Source of the DNA: Halopolyspora algeriensis
GTDB taxonomy: Bacteria > Actinomycetota > Actinomycetes > Mycobacteriales > Pseudonocardiaceae
Assembly (NCBI RefSeq): GCF_003337235.1
Contig: NZ_QPJC01000001.1
Location: forward strand, 586,353 to 650,352
DNA: 64,000 nucleotides
Direction: 5' to 3'
Shown: piece after piece, positions 29,943-38,886 of the stretch
How the letters are laid out: each line of letters opens with the position of its first letter
Position numbering within the stretch: position 1 is the first letter of the stretch
The notes under the pieces: generated by a model
Databases searched by the model: none
What the model saw: only the letters and a program-made list of their open reading frames with translations
Told to the model about the DNA's origin: nothing
Position numbers and translations under genes: made by a program

Positions 29943-30412
29943 GAGCGCAGCTCGATCACCGTCTTGCCGATTCTGATCGGAACCCCGAGCGGAACCTTGG
30001 TCGGTCCCGTGACCTTCGCCCGATCGAGGTATGTGCCATTAGTGGAGCCTAGATCCTCCACGTACCAGTCGGTGCCTTGGAGGGACAATCTCGCGTGGCG
30101 CGTCGACGCGTAATCGTCGTCGAGGACCAGGGTGGAGTCATCGGCACGGCCGATCATGATCGGCCTGCCCTCCAGCGAGATACGCGTGCCCGTCAGCGCG
30201 CCGCCGGTCACCACCAGTTTCCGCGGTGCCTTGGACTTGCTGCGGGACTGCTTGCCGCCCTTGCCGGGTAGTTTGCCGACCCCCGGCATCGACACCCGGA
30301 TGCCGGAGGCCGCGTTCAGGTCGGAACGCACCACGCGAAGCGCGGCCAGCACGAACAACCAGAGCAGGGCGAGAAACCCTGCCCTGGTCAGCTGAATCAC
30401 CAGCTCGGACAC
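29939..30412 (-). CDS. fhaB: FHA-domain protein FhaB (FipA)
   Basis: FhaB is a phosphothreonine-binding adaptor acting with PknA/PknB and FtsZ/FtsQ in division. The 157-residue protein has an N-terminal membrane helix (LTRAGFLALLWLFVLAALRV), a basic linker and a C-terminal FHA domain. Phosphothreonine-binding residues are in IMIGRADDSTLVL, ASTRHARL and [15 protein letters not shown]. The start is GTG (30412), 49 bases after fhaA. It overlaps pstP by four bases. Confidence 0.95.
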   Translation of the reverse strand: MSELVIQLTRAGFLALLWLFVLAALRVVRSDLNAASGIRVSMPGVGKLPGKGGKQSRSKSKAPRKLVVTGGALTGTRISLEGRPIMIGRADDSTLVLDDDYASTRHARLSLQGTDWYVEDLGSTNGTYLDRAKVTGPTKVPLGVPIRIGKTVIELRS

Positions 30413-30461
30413 CTGTTGTGAACGCTCCTACCCGTGTAGTCGACTGCTGAACGGAAGGGAC

Positions 30462-31862
30462 TCAGCCCTGGCTGCGGAACACCAGGGAGGAGTGACCGAC
30501 GCGGATCACGTCGCCGTCCGCCAGTTGCCAAGTCTGCACCGGAGTGCCGTTGACCGTGGTGCCGTTCGTCGAACCGAGATCGGCCAACATCGCCGCCTGG
30601 CCGTCCCACTGGATCTCGATGTGCTTGCGGGACACTCCGGTGTCGGGCAGCCGGAACTGTCCCTCCTGGCCCCGGCCGATCACGTTGCTGCCGTGCTGGA
30701 GCGTGTACGAGCGGTTGGAGCCGTCGTCGAGCTGCAGGGTGGCGGTGAGCTGCCGCGGCATGGCATCCGGGTAGCCGCCCGGCGCGCTCGGCGGGTAGGC
30801 ACCGCCCGGTTGCGGGTATCCGGGCTGCCCGTAGCCGGGAGCGGGAGGCTGCTGCCCGTAGCCGGGAGCAGGGGGCTGCTGCCCGTAGCCGGGGGGCTGC
30901 TGGCCGTAGGGGTCGTACCCGGGCTGCCCGTAGCCGGGAGCGGGAGGCTGCTGCCCGTAGCCCTGATCGGCGAATCCACCTGACTGCGGGTAGGCACCGC
31001 CCGGCTGCTGGCCGTAGGGATCGTATCCCGGTTGGCCGTAGCCGGGGGGCTGCTGGCCGTAGGGGTCGTATCCGGGCTGCCCGTAGCCGGGAGCGGGAGG
31101 CTGCTGCCCGTAGCCCTGATCGGGGAACCCGCCGGACTGCGGGTACCCACCGCCCGGCTGCTGGCCGTAACCCGGCGCCGGCGGTTGTCCGTAGTCGTAT
31201 CCCTGTGGCGGCTGGCCGTAGCCCTGGTCATATCCCGGGGGCTGCTGCCCGTAGCCGGGTCCCTGGCCATACCCCGGTTGCTGGCCGTAGGGGTCGTATC
31301 CGGGCTGGCCGTAGCCGTAGTTGGGGTCCTGCCCGTACTGACCTTGCCCGTAGCCCTGGTCGTAGCCGTACTGCGCCTGCTGGCCGTACGGATCCCCCTG
31401 GGGATATTGGCCTGGTGGCTGGCTCATGGGTCGATCTCCTGCGGTACGAGGTGTTGCCTGCCGTCGGCTTACGTCGGGGTCGACGGACGATCTGATTCGG
31501 AACTGTCCCGTGTGCAGCGTCTCAGAGCGCTCCAGGGAGACTACGACGTCACCATATGTGTCCCACCCCTGCTCGGTGAGATGCTCCTGAACGCAGTCGG
31601 CGAGAAGGTCGGTAACTCGCTGTTCCTCCTCTCCGGCGAGCCGATCGTGATCGGTGGGGCTGAGCTGCACCGTATAATGATTGCAGGCGAGCAGTCGGCC
31701 TCCGGCCAGCTCCTGGACCTGTAGATCGGCTTCCCGCTGCAGTCCCTGAGCCATCTCCTGTGGCACGACTTTACCGCCGAACACCCGTGCGAAGCTGTTG
31801 CCGACGATGCCTTCGAGTCTGCGCTCGAAGCGCTGCACGAGGCCCACGACAATCCCCTCCAC
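30462..31862 (-). CDS. fhaA: FhaA: DUF3662 N-terminus, Tyr/Pro/Gly/Gln repeats, C-terminal FHA domain
   Basis: FhaA binds phosphorylated PknB and the pseudokinase MviN/CwlP system to regulate peptidoglycan synthesis. The 466-residue protein has the DUF3662 domain (1-130, starting [20 protein letters not shown]) and a long low-complexity region (about 145-365) of repeats such as [22 protein letters not shown]-terminal FHA domain follows, with [25 protein letters not shown] and [15 protein letters not shown]. The start is GTG, first gene of the seven-gene operon. The repeat region is translated but probably disordered. Confidence 0.95.
   Translation of the reverse strand: MEGIVVGLVQRFERRLEGIVGNSFARVFGGKVVPQEMAQGLQREADLQVQELAGGRLLACNHYTVQLSPTDHDRLAGEEEQRVTDLLADCVQEHLTEQGWDTYGDVVVSLERSETLHTGQFRIRSSVDPDVSRRQATPRTAGDRPMSQPPGQYPQGDPYGQQAQYGYDQGYGQGQYGQDPNYGYGQPGYDPYGQQPGYGQGPGYGQQPPGYDQGYGQPPQGYDYGQPPAPGYGQQPGGGYPQSGGFPDQGYGQQPPAPGYGQPGYDPYGQQPPGYGQPGYDPYGQQPGGAYPQSGGFADQGYGQQPPAPGYGQPGYDPYGQQPPGYGQQPPAPGYGQQPPAPGYGQPGYPQPGGAYPPSAPGGYPDAMPRQLTATLQLDDGSNRSYTLQHGSNVIGRGQEGQFRLPDTGVSRKHIEIQWDGQAAMLADLGSTNGTTVNGTPVQTWQLADGDVIRVGHSSLVFRSQG
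30790..31400. repeat. Degenerate in-frame repeats in fhaA
   Basis: The region encoding the low-complexity linker of FhaA contains multiple direct copies of blocks such as GGCTGCTGCCCGTAGCC and GGGTCGTATCCGGGCTGCCC, the longest copies being about 100 bases and near-identical (around 30880-30990 and 31040-31140). They are multiples of three bases, so copy-number changes would keep the frame. Confidence 0.8.
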
Positions 31863-32113
31863 ACGTACGACTCCTGCAACCCATCGTATCTGGGGTAACG
31901 GGCTGTTACACCGCCCAGTTCCGCACCGGCGTCGACCCTGCCGAAATCGCCTGTGGAGCGCGTGCTAAGCTACTCCGGCAAGTCGGCGCCGAGGGCATCC
32001 GAGGGGTGTCGCGGTGCTCGAGTACCGATGCTCGATCACGGCACTCGGGCCGAGTGGCCGGACCCGCCGGCAAGGTCCGAAACCGGGTCGGGTAAACTCG
32101 GTACGGCAGCCAC

Positions 32114-32196
32114 GGGCGAGTGGCGGAATGGCAGACGCGCACGGTTCAGGTCCGTGTGTCCGGAAGGACGTGAGGGTTCAACTCCCTCCTCGCCCA
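32114..32196 (+). tRNA. tRNA-Leu (anticodon CAG)
   Basis: An 83-base type II tRNA: acceptor GGGCGAG/CTCGCCC with discriminator A, anticodon stem CACGG/CCGTG around TTCAGGT (CAG), a long variable arm (TGTCCGGAAGGACG) and T-arm GAGGGTTCAACTCCCTC. CCA is not encoded. A strong terminator follows. Confidence 0.96.
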
Positions 32197-32200
32197 CTTC

Positions 32201-32236
32201 AGGACCCGGTGGTTCGAAAGAACCGCCGGGTCCTTT
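32201..32236 (+). terminator. Rho-independent terminator after tRNA-Leu
   Basis: AGGACCCGGTGGTT (32201-32214) pairs with AACCGCCGGGTCCT (32221-32234; one G-T) across a 6-base loop, followed by a short T run. Confidence 0.9.
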
Positions 32237-32318
32237 TGTCGTGATGTCGCCCCGGGGCACGGGCATGGTGAGGTTTCCCTCACTTCGGGGAGACCCTTTT
32301 CGTCGAAGGAGGCGAGGC

Positions 32319-33560
32319 GTGCGGGCGGTGTGGCTTCTCGTGGCCATCGCAGTGTTGGCGCTGAACCTGCGGCCACCGTTTACGGCACCGGGTGCGCTGT
32401 TGCCCGACATCGCCGCCGATCTGCACATGTCGACGACACTGGCCGGTCTGCTGCCGACACTGCCGGTCGTGTGCCTGGGGGTGTTCGCGCTCGCCGCTCC
32501 GCCGCTGCGGCGCCGCTGGGGCGATGAGGGCGTCATCGCGGTGTGCATCCCCCTGCTGGTGCTGGGAAGTCTGCTCCGGGCGGCCCCCGCGGTCGGCCCC
32601 TTCCCGTGGGTGGCGCTGTTCGGCGGAACGATCGTGGTCGGTGCTGCCGTCGGGATCGCGAATGTGGCGCTGCCCGCTCTGATCAAACGCGAGTTCGCCA
32701 GCCGGGTGACGCAGGTCACGTCGCTCTACACGGTGTTTTTGACGCTCGGCAGCAGCGTCGCGGCCGCCACGGCGGTACCGGTCATGCACGCGGCGGGCGG
32801 AAACTGGCGAGTGCCGCTGCTGGCGCTGGCGGGACTGGCGTTGCTGACCGGCCTGGTGTGGCTGCCCCCTTTCCGTTCGGCGCTGCTGCGCATCAGGCTG
32901 TCGCGTTCGGCGGGAGCCGACACCGCGGTCCCCGCCGCCACCGCGGGCACCCTGCTGCGCAGCCCGCTGGCCTGGCAGGTCACGGCTTTCATGGGGCTGC
33001 AGTCCCTGCTTGCCTACGTGGTTTTCGGCTGGATGCCGACGGTCGCGCAGGACAGGGGACTGGATGCGACGGCGGCCGGTCTGGCGCTGTCGCTGTCCAC
33101 GCTCGTGCAGGCGGTCGGTGCGATGTGCCTGCCGCTGCTGGTCGGCCGCCGGGACGACCAGCGCCTGCCCGCGGTCGGCCTGTTCGGTCTGTCGGCGCTG
33201 GGGCTGCTCGGATTCTTCCTGGCACCGCTGCCGTGGATCTGGGTGTCGTCGGTGGTGCTCGGGTTCGGGATGGGCGCGTTGTTCGGGCTGGCGCTGAGCG
33301 TGATCGGGCTGCGCGCTCCCGACGCGGCGATCGCCTCCCGACTGTCCGGGATGGCCCAGGCCGTCGGTTATCTGCTCGCGGCACTGGGGCCATTGCTGGT
33401 GGGTGTGTTGCACGATCTCAGCGGTGCCTGGTTCCTCCCGCTGTGCCTGCTGCTGGTGGTGTGCCTGAGCGGAGCCGCCGCTGCCCTCGGCGCCGGTCGA
33501 CCCCTGCACGTCGGTGCTACCGCGCCGGAGCCGGCCCGGTCCTCTTCTGAGCTCACCTGA
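32319..33560 (+). CDS. MFS transporter, CynX/NimT family
   Basis: This major facilitator protein is of the CynX/NimT group (cyanate or 2-nitroimidazole transport named from E. coli members; substrate here unknown). The 413-residue protein begins MRAVWLLVAIAVLALNLRPP with the group signature LNLRPPFTAPGALLPDI. It has about twelve membrane segments. I chose the GTG at 32319, which has GAAGGAGGCGAGG upstream; the frame is open earlier but lies across the tRNA terminator. It is monocistronic, following tRNA-Leu. Confidence 0.85.
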   Translation: MRAVWLLVAIAVLALNLRPPFTAPGALLPDIAADLHMSTTLAGLLPTLPVVCLGVFALAAPPLRRRWGDEGVIAVCIPLLVLGSLLRAAPAVGPFPWVALFGGTIVVGAAVGIANVALPALIKREFASRVTQVTSLYTVFLTLGSSVAAATAVPVMHAAGGNWRVPLLALAGLALLTGLVWLPPFRSALLRIRLSRSAGADTAVPAATAGTLLRSPLAWQVTAFMGLQSLLAYVVFGWMPTVAQDRGLDATAAGLALSLSTLVQAVGAMCLPLLVGRRDDQRLPAVGLFGLSALGLLGFFLAPLPWIWVSSVVLGFGMGALFGLALSVIGLRAPDAAIASRLSGMAQAVGYLLAALGPLLVGVLHDLSGAWFLPLCLLLVVCLSGAAAALGAGRPLHVGATAPEPARSSSELT

Positions 33561-33815
33561 ATGGCGCATCGCCGGGCCGAACTCGCCGAACCGCTCGTCG
33601 ACCGGTCACCGACGACTCATGGCCGCCGATCGCAGGGCCCCCTGTCGAAAGGCGAGGAACCGGCGCGGAGCTGTTTTAGTCGAGTGGTGCCGCAGCGAGG
33701 CCCGAAGGTCTCCGGCGCGGGATCTTCTGAGTGCTCTCACCGGCAGGTGCCGTCCGCCACGGGTCGGTTTCGTGATGCTGCGGGAGCAACCATGTATCGA
33801 GGGAGGCGCACAGCA

Positions 33816-34454
33816 GTGACCGCAATACCGGAACGTGCCGCGACCGACAACACCGTCCGCCTGTGTACTACCCGGATCCAGCCCTCGCTCGAACTGCCTG
33901 CTTCCGTCGGCACGCTCGCCGAATTCGCCATGGAGCCGCTGGGGTGGCCGGGCAGTGTCCTGGCCCCGATGAAGCTGATGGGGCGTCGCGTGGTGCCGGT
34001 TGCCGAGCTACTGCCGGACGCGCACGCCGAACGCCTGTGCGTGGGCAGCGCACCGGTGCTCGATCGCGCCGAAGTGGCGACCTGGGTGTGGCCGGAGATG
34101 GTCGACCGGGTACCGCCACCGGCGGCACGAGTGACCGGCGTGCTCGCGCCGGCACGTCACTGGCGTAGCGCGCTGACGGCGGCTGTGCCGTTCGCGCGAT
34201 TCACCAACGCCGCGATCGTGGTGCCGAGGTCCGTCAGCGATGGCCGGGACTTCGTGTCGGCCTGCCTGATCCGCGCCCGCCAGTTCGGAGTGGCGGTGCT
34301 GAGTGCCGACGCCGAGAGTGTGCGGGTGGAGCTGGAAGGCCGGTCCTTCGAGGATGCTCCGCCTGCCGAGCCCACGGCCGTGTCCCGGTGGGTCAGCGAG
34401 GTCGCCTACGACCGGTTGCTCGCCTGCGAGGCTCCGGCCCCCAGCCACAGCTGA
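33816..34454 (+). CDS. Conserved-looking hypothetical protein
   Basis: I do not recognise this 212-residue product (MTAIPERAATDNTVRLCTTR...). It has mixed alpha/beta character, no membrane segment or signal peptide, and no catalytic motif I can name. Notable stretches are EPLGWPGSVLAPMKLMGRR, AVPFARFTNAAIVVPRSVSD and SACLIRARQFGVAVLSADAE, which could be a restriction-endonuclease-like or CoA-type alpha/beta fold. The GTG at 33816 has GGGAGGCG eight bases upstream; ATG 33792 is an alternative. The next gene (SDR) starts 67 bases downstream. Confidence 0.65.
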   Translation: MTAIPERAATDNTVRLCTTRIQPSLELPASVGTLAEFAMEPLGWPGSVLAPMKLMGRRVVPVAELLPDAHAERLCVGSAPVLDRAEVATWVWPEMVDRVPPPAARVTGVLAPARHWRSALTAAVPFARFTNAAIVVPRSVSDGRDFVSACLIRARQFGVAVLSADAESVRVELEGRSFEDAPPAEPTAVSRWVSEVAYDRLLACEAPAPSHS

Positions 34455-34521
34455 TCGGTCCGGTCCCGGCCGTGTGCTCGATCGTCGAGTCGAGCCGCTG
34501 CACAATCCCTATGCTGAAGAT

Positions 34522-35181
34522 ATGCGAGTAGTGGTGGCTGGTGCCCACGGCAAGATCGCCCGCGAGTTCGGACGGTTGCTGACCGGTCGTGGTGATTCGG
34601 TGGCCGGACTGATCCGGGACCCCGAACAGGCCGTGGACCTGAGCTCCGATGGCATCGCTCCGGTGGTGGCCGATCTGGAAAGCCTCGATGCCGAGACGCT
34701 CGCCGGCTACCTGCCGGGAGCGGATGCGGCCGTTTTCGCCGCCGGTGCCGGTCCCGGAAGCGGTACAGCCCGCAAGGACACGGTGGACCGCGCCGGTTCG
34801 GTGCTGCTGGCCCGGGCCTGCGAGCGCGCCGGAGTGCGCAGATTCCTGCAGATCAGTTCGATGGGCACGGCGCAACCGAACCCGCCGGACGCCGGTGAGG
34901 TGTTCGGCGCCTACCTCGACGCCAAGCGAGCGGCCGAGGAGGATCTGCGGGCACGTGACCTCGACTGGACGATTCTGCGCCCGGGAAGGCTGACCGACGA
35001 GCCCGCCACCGGCAAGGTCGTGCTCGGTGACTCGGTCGGCCGGGCGGAGGTGACCCGGGCCGATGTCGCCGCCGTACTCGTCGCGCTGCTGGACGAACCC
35101 GACACGGCACGGCGAGCGTTGGAACTGGTCAACGGCGACACCCCGATCGCCGAGGCCGTGCGGGCACAAAGCGGGCACTGA
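34522..35181 (+). CDS. NAD(P)-binding SDR (atypical, NmrA/YwnB-like)
   Basis: The 219-residue protein is a short atypical SDR of the NAD(P)H-binding group (YwnB/YtfG-like), which act as oxidoreductases or redox sensors. It begins MRVVVAGAHGKIAREFGRLL with the nucleotide-binding glycine motif AGAHGKIA. It has AAVFAAGAGPGSG, then FLQISSMGT and LDWTILRPGRLTDEPATG, typical of this family. The classical Tyr-x-x-x-Lys catalytic pair is not evident. ATG 34522 was chosen by the glycine motif position. Substrate is unknown. Confidence 0.85.
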   Translation: MRVVVAGAHGKIAREFGRLLTGRGDSVAGLIRDPEQAVDLSSDGIAPVVADLESLDAETLAGYLPGADAAVFAAGAGPGSGTARKDTVDRAGSVLLARACERAGVRRFLQISSMGTAQPNPPDAGEVFGAYLDAKRAAEEDLRARDLDWTILRPGRLTDEPATGKVVLGDSVGRAEVTRADVAAVLVALLDEPDTARRALELVNGDTPIAEAVRAQSGH

Positions 35182-35511
35182 GTGCCTGTCTTTGGTCTGG
35201 TTCTTTCGCTCGGGTGATCAGCCTGAGCAGGGTGACCCGCTCCGGCGTATTCGATCGGAATGCCCGCAGGCGGGCATCAGCAAGGCAGTAGGCCACGTGG
35301 CGGAGAGGTGGCTACTCGATGTGGCCTGCAACGCCGCAAGGCGCCGCCTGAGACGGGCGGTTCAGCAACCACCTGACCAAGTTCCAAGACGGGCTCTGAG
35401 GAGTCTTTCCCGATGCTTGTGCCGGTGGCCCACGAACCGCCACCTCGTCCGGCAGTCCTTTTTCGGAAGTCGGGGTTTCTCGTGTTGCAGGTCGCTTCGA
35501 CGAGCGTCGCT
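35182..35511. other. Non-coding stretch between SDR and lactone oxidase genes
   Basis: About 330 bases between convergent genes. Frames here are short or antisense continuations and carry no recognisable product or strong terminator. Confidence 0.5.
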
Positions 35512-36834
35512 TCAGCCCAGCACCCGGTCGAGGTGGGCGTTGCGGAACACACCGTCGGGGTCCAGTTCGGTGCACAGGCGGCGGAAATCGTCGAAACGTG
35601 GATAGAGGTCGCGCAGATCGGCGGCGCCGAGCCCGTGCATTTTGCCCCAGTGGGGCCTGCCGCCCACGGCTCGTACCACCGATTCGAAGGTGTCGAACCA
35701 GTGCCGGTAAGGCATCCCCGCGTACTGGTGGACGGCCACATACACGGTCGGTCGCCGGTACGCCGTGGACATCCACACGTCGTCGGCGGCGGCCACCCGC
35801 ACCTCGACCGGGAACATGACGGGATGCTCGAGCACGTCGACGGCCGCGCGCAGTTCCGCGATCACCTCGGTGAGGGATTCGCGCGGGATCGCGTACTCGG
35901 ATTCGACGAACCGAACGGTGCGGCTGGTCACGAACACTCGGTGGGAGCGGTCGCTGTACGACCGTGATGACCACATCGCCCCGGACAACCGCGTCAGCGG
36001 CCGGACGAGTGCCGGGAACGTGCGTCCGAGCCGGCACAGCGCGCCGAAGACGCGGTTTTCCAGCACTTCGTATTCGAGGAAATCGCGCACCGGGTGCAGT
36101 GGTGTGGGCTCGACCTCTCGTGGGAGCCGGTTGTTGCGCTTGACCAGTGTGTTCGAGCCGTGCGGGAACCAGTAGAACTCGATGTGGTCGTTGGTTTCGG
36201 CCAGGTCGTCGAACCGGTCGAGGACGCTGTCCAGCGGTTCGGGGTGCTCGTCGGCGGCCAGGGCGAACGCCGGGACGCAGCGCAGGGTGATCGTGCTGAG
36301 TACTCCCAGCGCACCGAGACTCACTCTGGCGGCGTCGAACAGCTCCGGGTTCTCGGTCGCCGAGCAGCGGCGGATCGAGCCGTCGGCGAGCAACAGCTCC
36401 AGGGAGTGCACCTGGGTGGCCATGCCGCCGAGGTGTGCCCCGGTTCCGTGCGTGCCGGTGGACAGGGCACCCGCGAGGGTCTGCCGGTCGATGTCGCCCA
36501 GGTTGGGCAGGGCCAGGCCGAGATCGGCGAGTTCGGAGTTGAGCTGGTGCAGGGGAGTTCCGGCGCGGACGGTGACCAGGCCGGTGCCGTGATCGGCGTG
36601 CACGATTCCGGCCCAGCGCGACAGGTCCAGCGCAATCCCTCCGGTGCCGTGCGGGCCCGAGGGAGCTCCGATGGCGCTGAAGGAGTGCCCGCTGCCCAGT
36701 GGGCGAACCGTCCGGCCGGTGTGCCGGGCGGAGGCGATGGCGGCGGCGGTCTCTTCGATGTCGTGCGGTCGCACGATCGCGGCCGGGGTGGCGGTTGCCG
36801 TACCCGCCCAGTTCGCCCATGGGGTTCGCGTCAT
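35512..36834 (-). CDS. D-arabinono-1,4-lactone / L-gulonolactone oxidase family FAD enzyme
   Basis: These flavoenzymes oxidise aldono-1,4-lactones to ascorbate-like products. The 440-residue protein has the FAD-binding_4 domain with the histidyl-FAD motif LGSGHSFSAIGAP, LGDIDRQTLAGALSTGTHGT, and an ALO C-terminal domain ending in GGRPHWGKMHGLGA with the HWGK motif. ATG 36832-36834 was chosen (preceded in frame by a GTG). It is divergent from the PLP enzyme gene across an 82-base spacer; this pairing recurs in actinobacteria and suggests joint control, possibly by the nearby TetR protein. Confidence 0.9.
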   Translation of the reverse strand: MTRTPWANWAGTATATPAAIVRPHDIEETAAAIASARHTGRTVRPLGSGHSFSAIGAPSGPHGTGGIALDLSRWAGIVHADHGTGLVTVRAGTPLHQLNSELADLGLALPNLGDIDRQTLAGALSTGTHGTGAHLGGMATQVHSLELLLADGSIRRCSATENPELFDAARVSLGALGVLSTITLRCVPAFALAADEHPEPLDSVLDRFDDLAETNDHIEFYWFPHGSNTLVKRNNRLPREVEPTPLHPVRDFLEYEVLENRVFGALCRLGRTFPALVRPLTRLSGAMWSSRSYSDRSHRVFVTSRTVRFVESEYAIPRESLTEVIAELRAAVDVLEHPVMFPVEVRVAAADDVWMSTAYRRPTVYVAVHQYAGMPYRHWFDTFESVVRAVGGRPHWGKMHGLGAADLRDLYPRFDDFRRLCTELDPDGVFRNAHLDRVLG

Positions 36835-36916
36835 CACCGTATCGCTCTCACGGGTGAGTTTCGAGCAAATTAAGTGAATTACATTCGCTTTGCAAGAGTT
36901 TTCGTCCTACCGTGGA
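36835..36916. promoter_or_regulatory. Short divergent promoter region (oxidase / PLP enzyme)
   Basis: An 82-base spacer between divergent starts, locally AT-rich (GAGCAAATTAAGTGAATTAC, 36861-36880). It must carry both promoters and is the likely operator for a shared regulator; TGAATTACATTCGC contains an imperfect palindrome. Confidence 0.45.
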
Positions 36917-38239
36917 GTGGTGTCAGCCACTTCCAGTACACCCGTTTCCGGCTCGACAGGGCACGCTGCGGGCGCTTCCGAGCCGAACGGGCCCGGCATC
37001 GACGACCTCGATGCGGCGACCGGTGAGCTCGACGCCCCGCTCGCGGTGATCGACCTCGATGCCCTCCGGTACAACGCGGCCGAGCTCGTGCGCCGGGCTT
37101 CGGGCCGACCGGTGCGATGGGCCACCAAGTCCGTGCGCTGCCGGGCACTGATCCGATACGCTACCGAGCTGACCGGATGTTCCCGCCTGATGTGCTACAG
37201 CCTCGCCGAAGCGCTCTGGCTGTACCGGGAGGGACTCGGCGACGACATTCTGGTGGCCTATCCGACCGCCGACCGTGCCGCGTTGCGCGCGCTCGCCGCC
37301 GATCCCGGTGCGGCACATGCCATCGCGATCACGGTCGATGCGCCCCGGCATCTCGATCTCGTCGACGCCGCGGTCGGCGCTTCGCGGCCGGAGATCCGGT
37401 TGTGCCTGGAGATCGATGCCGCATGGCAACCACTGGCGGACGCACCGCTGCTCGGCTCGGTCCTGCGGGGAAATCCCCATATCGGTGCTCTGCGCTCTCC
37501 GGTCCGCACCGAAGCCCAGGCTCGTGCACTGGTCGAGGCCGTGCTCGACCGCGGGAACTACCGCATCGTCGGGTTGATGGCCTACGAGGGGCAGATCGCC
37601 GGGCTCGGTGATGCGCCGCCACGGCGACCGCTGCGCGCGGCCGCTGTGCGCTGGGTCCAGCGCCGTTCGGCGGCCGAGCTTGCCGAGCGGCGTGCGGCCG
37701 TCGTGCGAGCCGTGCGGGAACTGGTGCCGCTGGAGTTCGTCAACGGAGGTGGAACCGGCAGCTTGGAACGCACCGCGGCCGAACCGGCCGTGACCGAGGT
37801 GGCGGCGGGATCGGGGCTGATCGGGCCCACCCTGTTCGACACCTATCGGACGTTCCGGCCGCGCCCGGCCGCGCTGTTCGCCCTGCCGGTCGTGCGCCGG
37901 CCCGGCCCGCGCGTGGCGACGGTGTTCGGGGGTGGGTACCTCGCCTCCGGGCCCGCGGGAGCCGACCGTGTGCCCACGCCGTACCTGCCCGCCGGGCTGC
38001 GCTTGACCGCCGCCGAAGGCGCCGGGGAGGTCCAGACACCGGTGACCGGACCGGCCGCTGACCGCCTGCGCCTCGGCGACCGCGTGTGGTTCCGGCATGC
38101 CAAGGCGGGAGAACTCGCCGAACGGTTTTCCCGGTACCACCTGCTGGAGAAGAGCGCACCGTCCGGCTCGGGAACGGCGAAGACCAGGCTTGTCGGCACC
38201 GTGCCCACCTACCGGGGAGAGGGCAAGTCCTTCGGGTGA
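36917..38239 (+). CDS. PLP-dependent alanine racemase-fold enzyme (amino acid deaminase/aldolase type)
   Basis: The 440-residue protein has the N-terminal alanine racemase/fold III PLP barrel with the Schiff-base Lys in RWATKSVRCRALIR. Typical substrate segments are CYSLAEALWLYREG and LMAYEGQIAGLGDAPPRRPL, with a C-terminal beta domain (VATVFGGGYLASGPAG, RLGDRVWFRHAKAGELAERF) carrying the metal/substrate His. It fits the amino acid deaminase/aldolase (D-threonine aldolase-like) group. GTG 36917 or 36920 is the start. It overlaps the convergent TetR gene by 31 bases. Substrate is unknown. Confidence 0.85.
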   Translation: MVSATSSTPVSGSTGHAAGASEPNGPGIDDLDAATGELDAPLAVIDLDALRYNAAELVRRASGRPVRWATKSVRCRALIRYATELTGCSRLMCYSLAEALWLYREGLGDDILVAYPTADRAALRALAADPGAAHAIAITVDAPRHLDLVDAAVGASRPEIRLCLEIDAAWQPLADAPLLGSVLRGNPHIGALRSPVRTEAQARALVEAVLDRGNYRIVGLMAYEGQIAGLGDAPPRRPLRAAAVRWVQRRSAAELAERRAAVVRAVRELVPLEFVNGGGTGSLERTAAEPAVTEVAAGSGLIGPTLFDTYRTFRPRPAALFALPVVRRPGPRVATVFGGGYLASGPAGADRVPTPYLPAGLRLTAAEGAGEVQTPVTGPAADRLRLGDRVWFRHAKAGELAERFSRYHLLEKSAPSGSGTAKTRLVGTVPTYRGEGKSFG

Positions 38240-38886
38240 TCTCCGGGGATTCGGCTCGACAGGTATCCCCGCACCAGTTCACGGGCCTCGGCCACGAGTG
38301 CGGGATCGCCCGTGGGGTCGCGTCGGAACGCCAGGTGCAGCACCGCATCGGCGGCTTCGACAGCCACCGACAGGGGCAACTCCAGATCGGCGTGGTCCAT
38401 CTCGAACTGCTCGGCGATCAGCTCGATGAGCTTGTCGGCGATGACCGCGTTGTTGTCCTTGCTGTCGTCGAGCAACCGCAGGTCCACCACATCACCGAAG
38501 TGCAGGCGGCTGAAGGCGGGCACTTCGCGATGCATCGTCATGTAGACGTCGAAGACCGCGTCCACGGCGTCCCACCAGTGCACGATCTCGGCATGCTCGA
38601 ACCGGTTGGAGACGGTCTGTACGAATCGGTCCAGGTTACGCAACGTCAGTTCTTGTACGACTGCCCGCTTGTCCGGGAAGAACTGGTACAGCGAACCGAC
38701 CGCGACGCCCGCTCGCTCGGCGATGAGCGTTGTCGTTAACCCGTCGTAACCCACCTCGTCGATGAGCTGGCCACAGGCCTCCAGCATTTTTTCGACGCGC
38801 TGGGCACTGCGTTGCTGAACCGGCTTGCGTCGCAAGGGAGCTACTTCGGTGGGCAAGATGACTCCTTGATCGTGTCCGAGGTCCAT
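38209..38886 (-). CDS. TetR-family transcriptional regulator
   Basis: The 225-residue protein (start MDLGHDQGVILPTEV) has the TetR HTH domain: RSAQRVEKMLEACGQLIDEV, TTTLIAERAGVAVGSLYQFF and PDKRAVVQELTLRNLDRF. An all-helical ligand domain follows (EIVHWWDAVDAVFDVYMTM, HREVPAFSRLHFGDVVDLRL). The ATG at 38884-38886 starts a typical TetR length; upstream in-frame codons are not domain-like. It is convergent with and overlaps the PLP enzyme gene. Regulation of the lactone oxidase/PLP pair is inferred from location. Confidence 0.9.
   Translation of the reverse strand: MDLGHDQGVILPTEVAPLRRKPVQQRSAQRVEKMLEACGQLIDEVGYDGLTTTLIAERAGVAVGSLYQFFPDKRAVVQELTLRNLDRFVQTVSNRFEHAEIVHWWDAVDAVFDVYMTMHREVPAFSRLHFGDVVDLRLLDDSKDNNAVIADKLIELIAEQFEMDHADLELPLSVAVEAADAVLHLAFRRDPTGDPALVAEARELVRGYLSSRIPGDHPKDLPSPR

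Noticed and set aside
30790-31400. CRISPR-like repeats
   Set aside because: Repeats are in frame within fhaA, of mixed unit length and without unique spacers of constant size.
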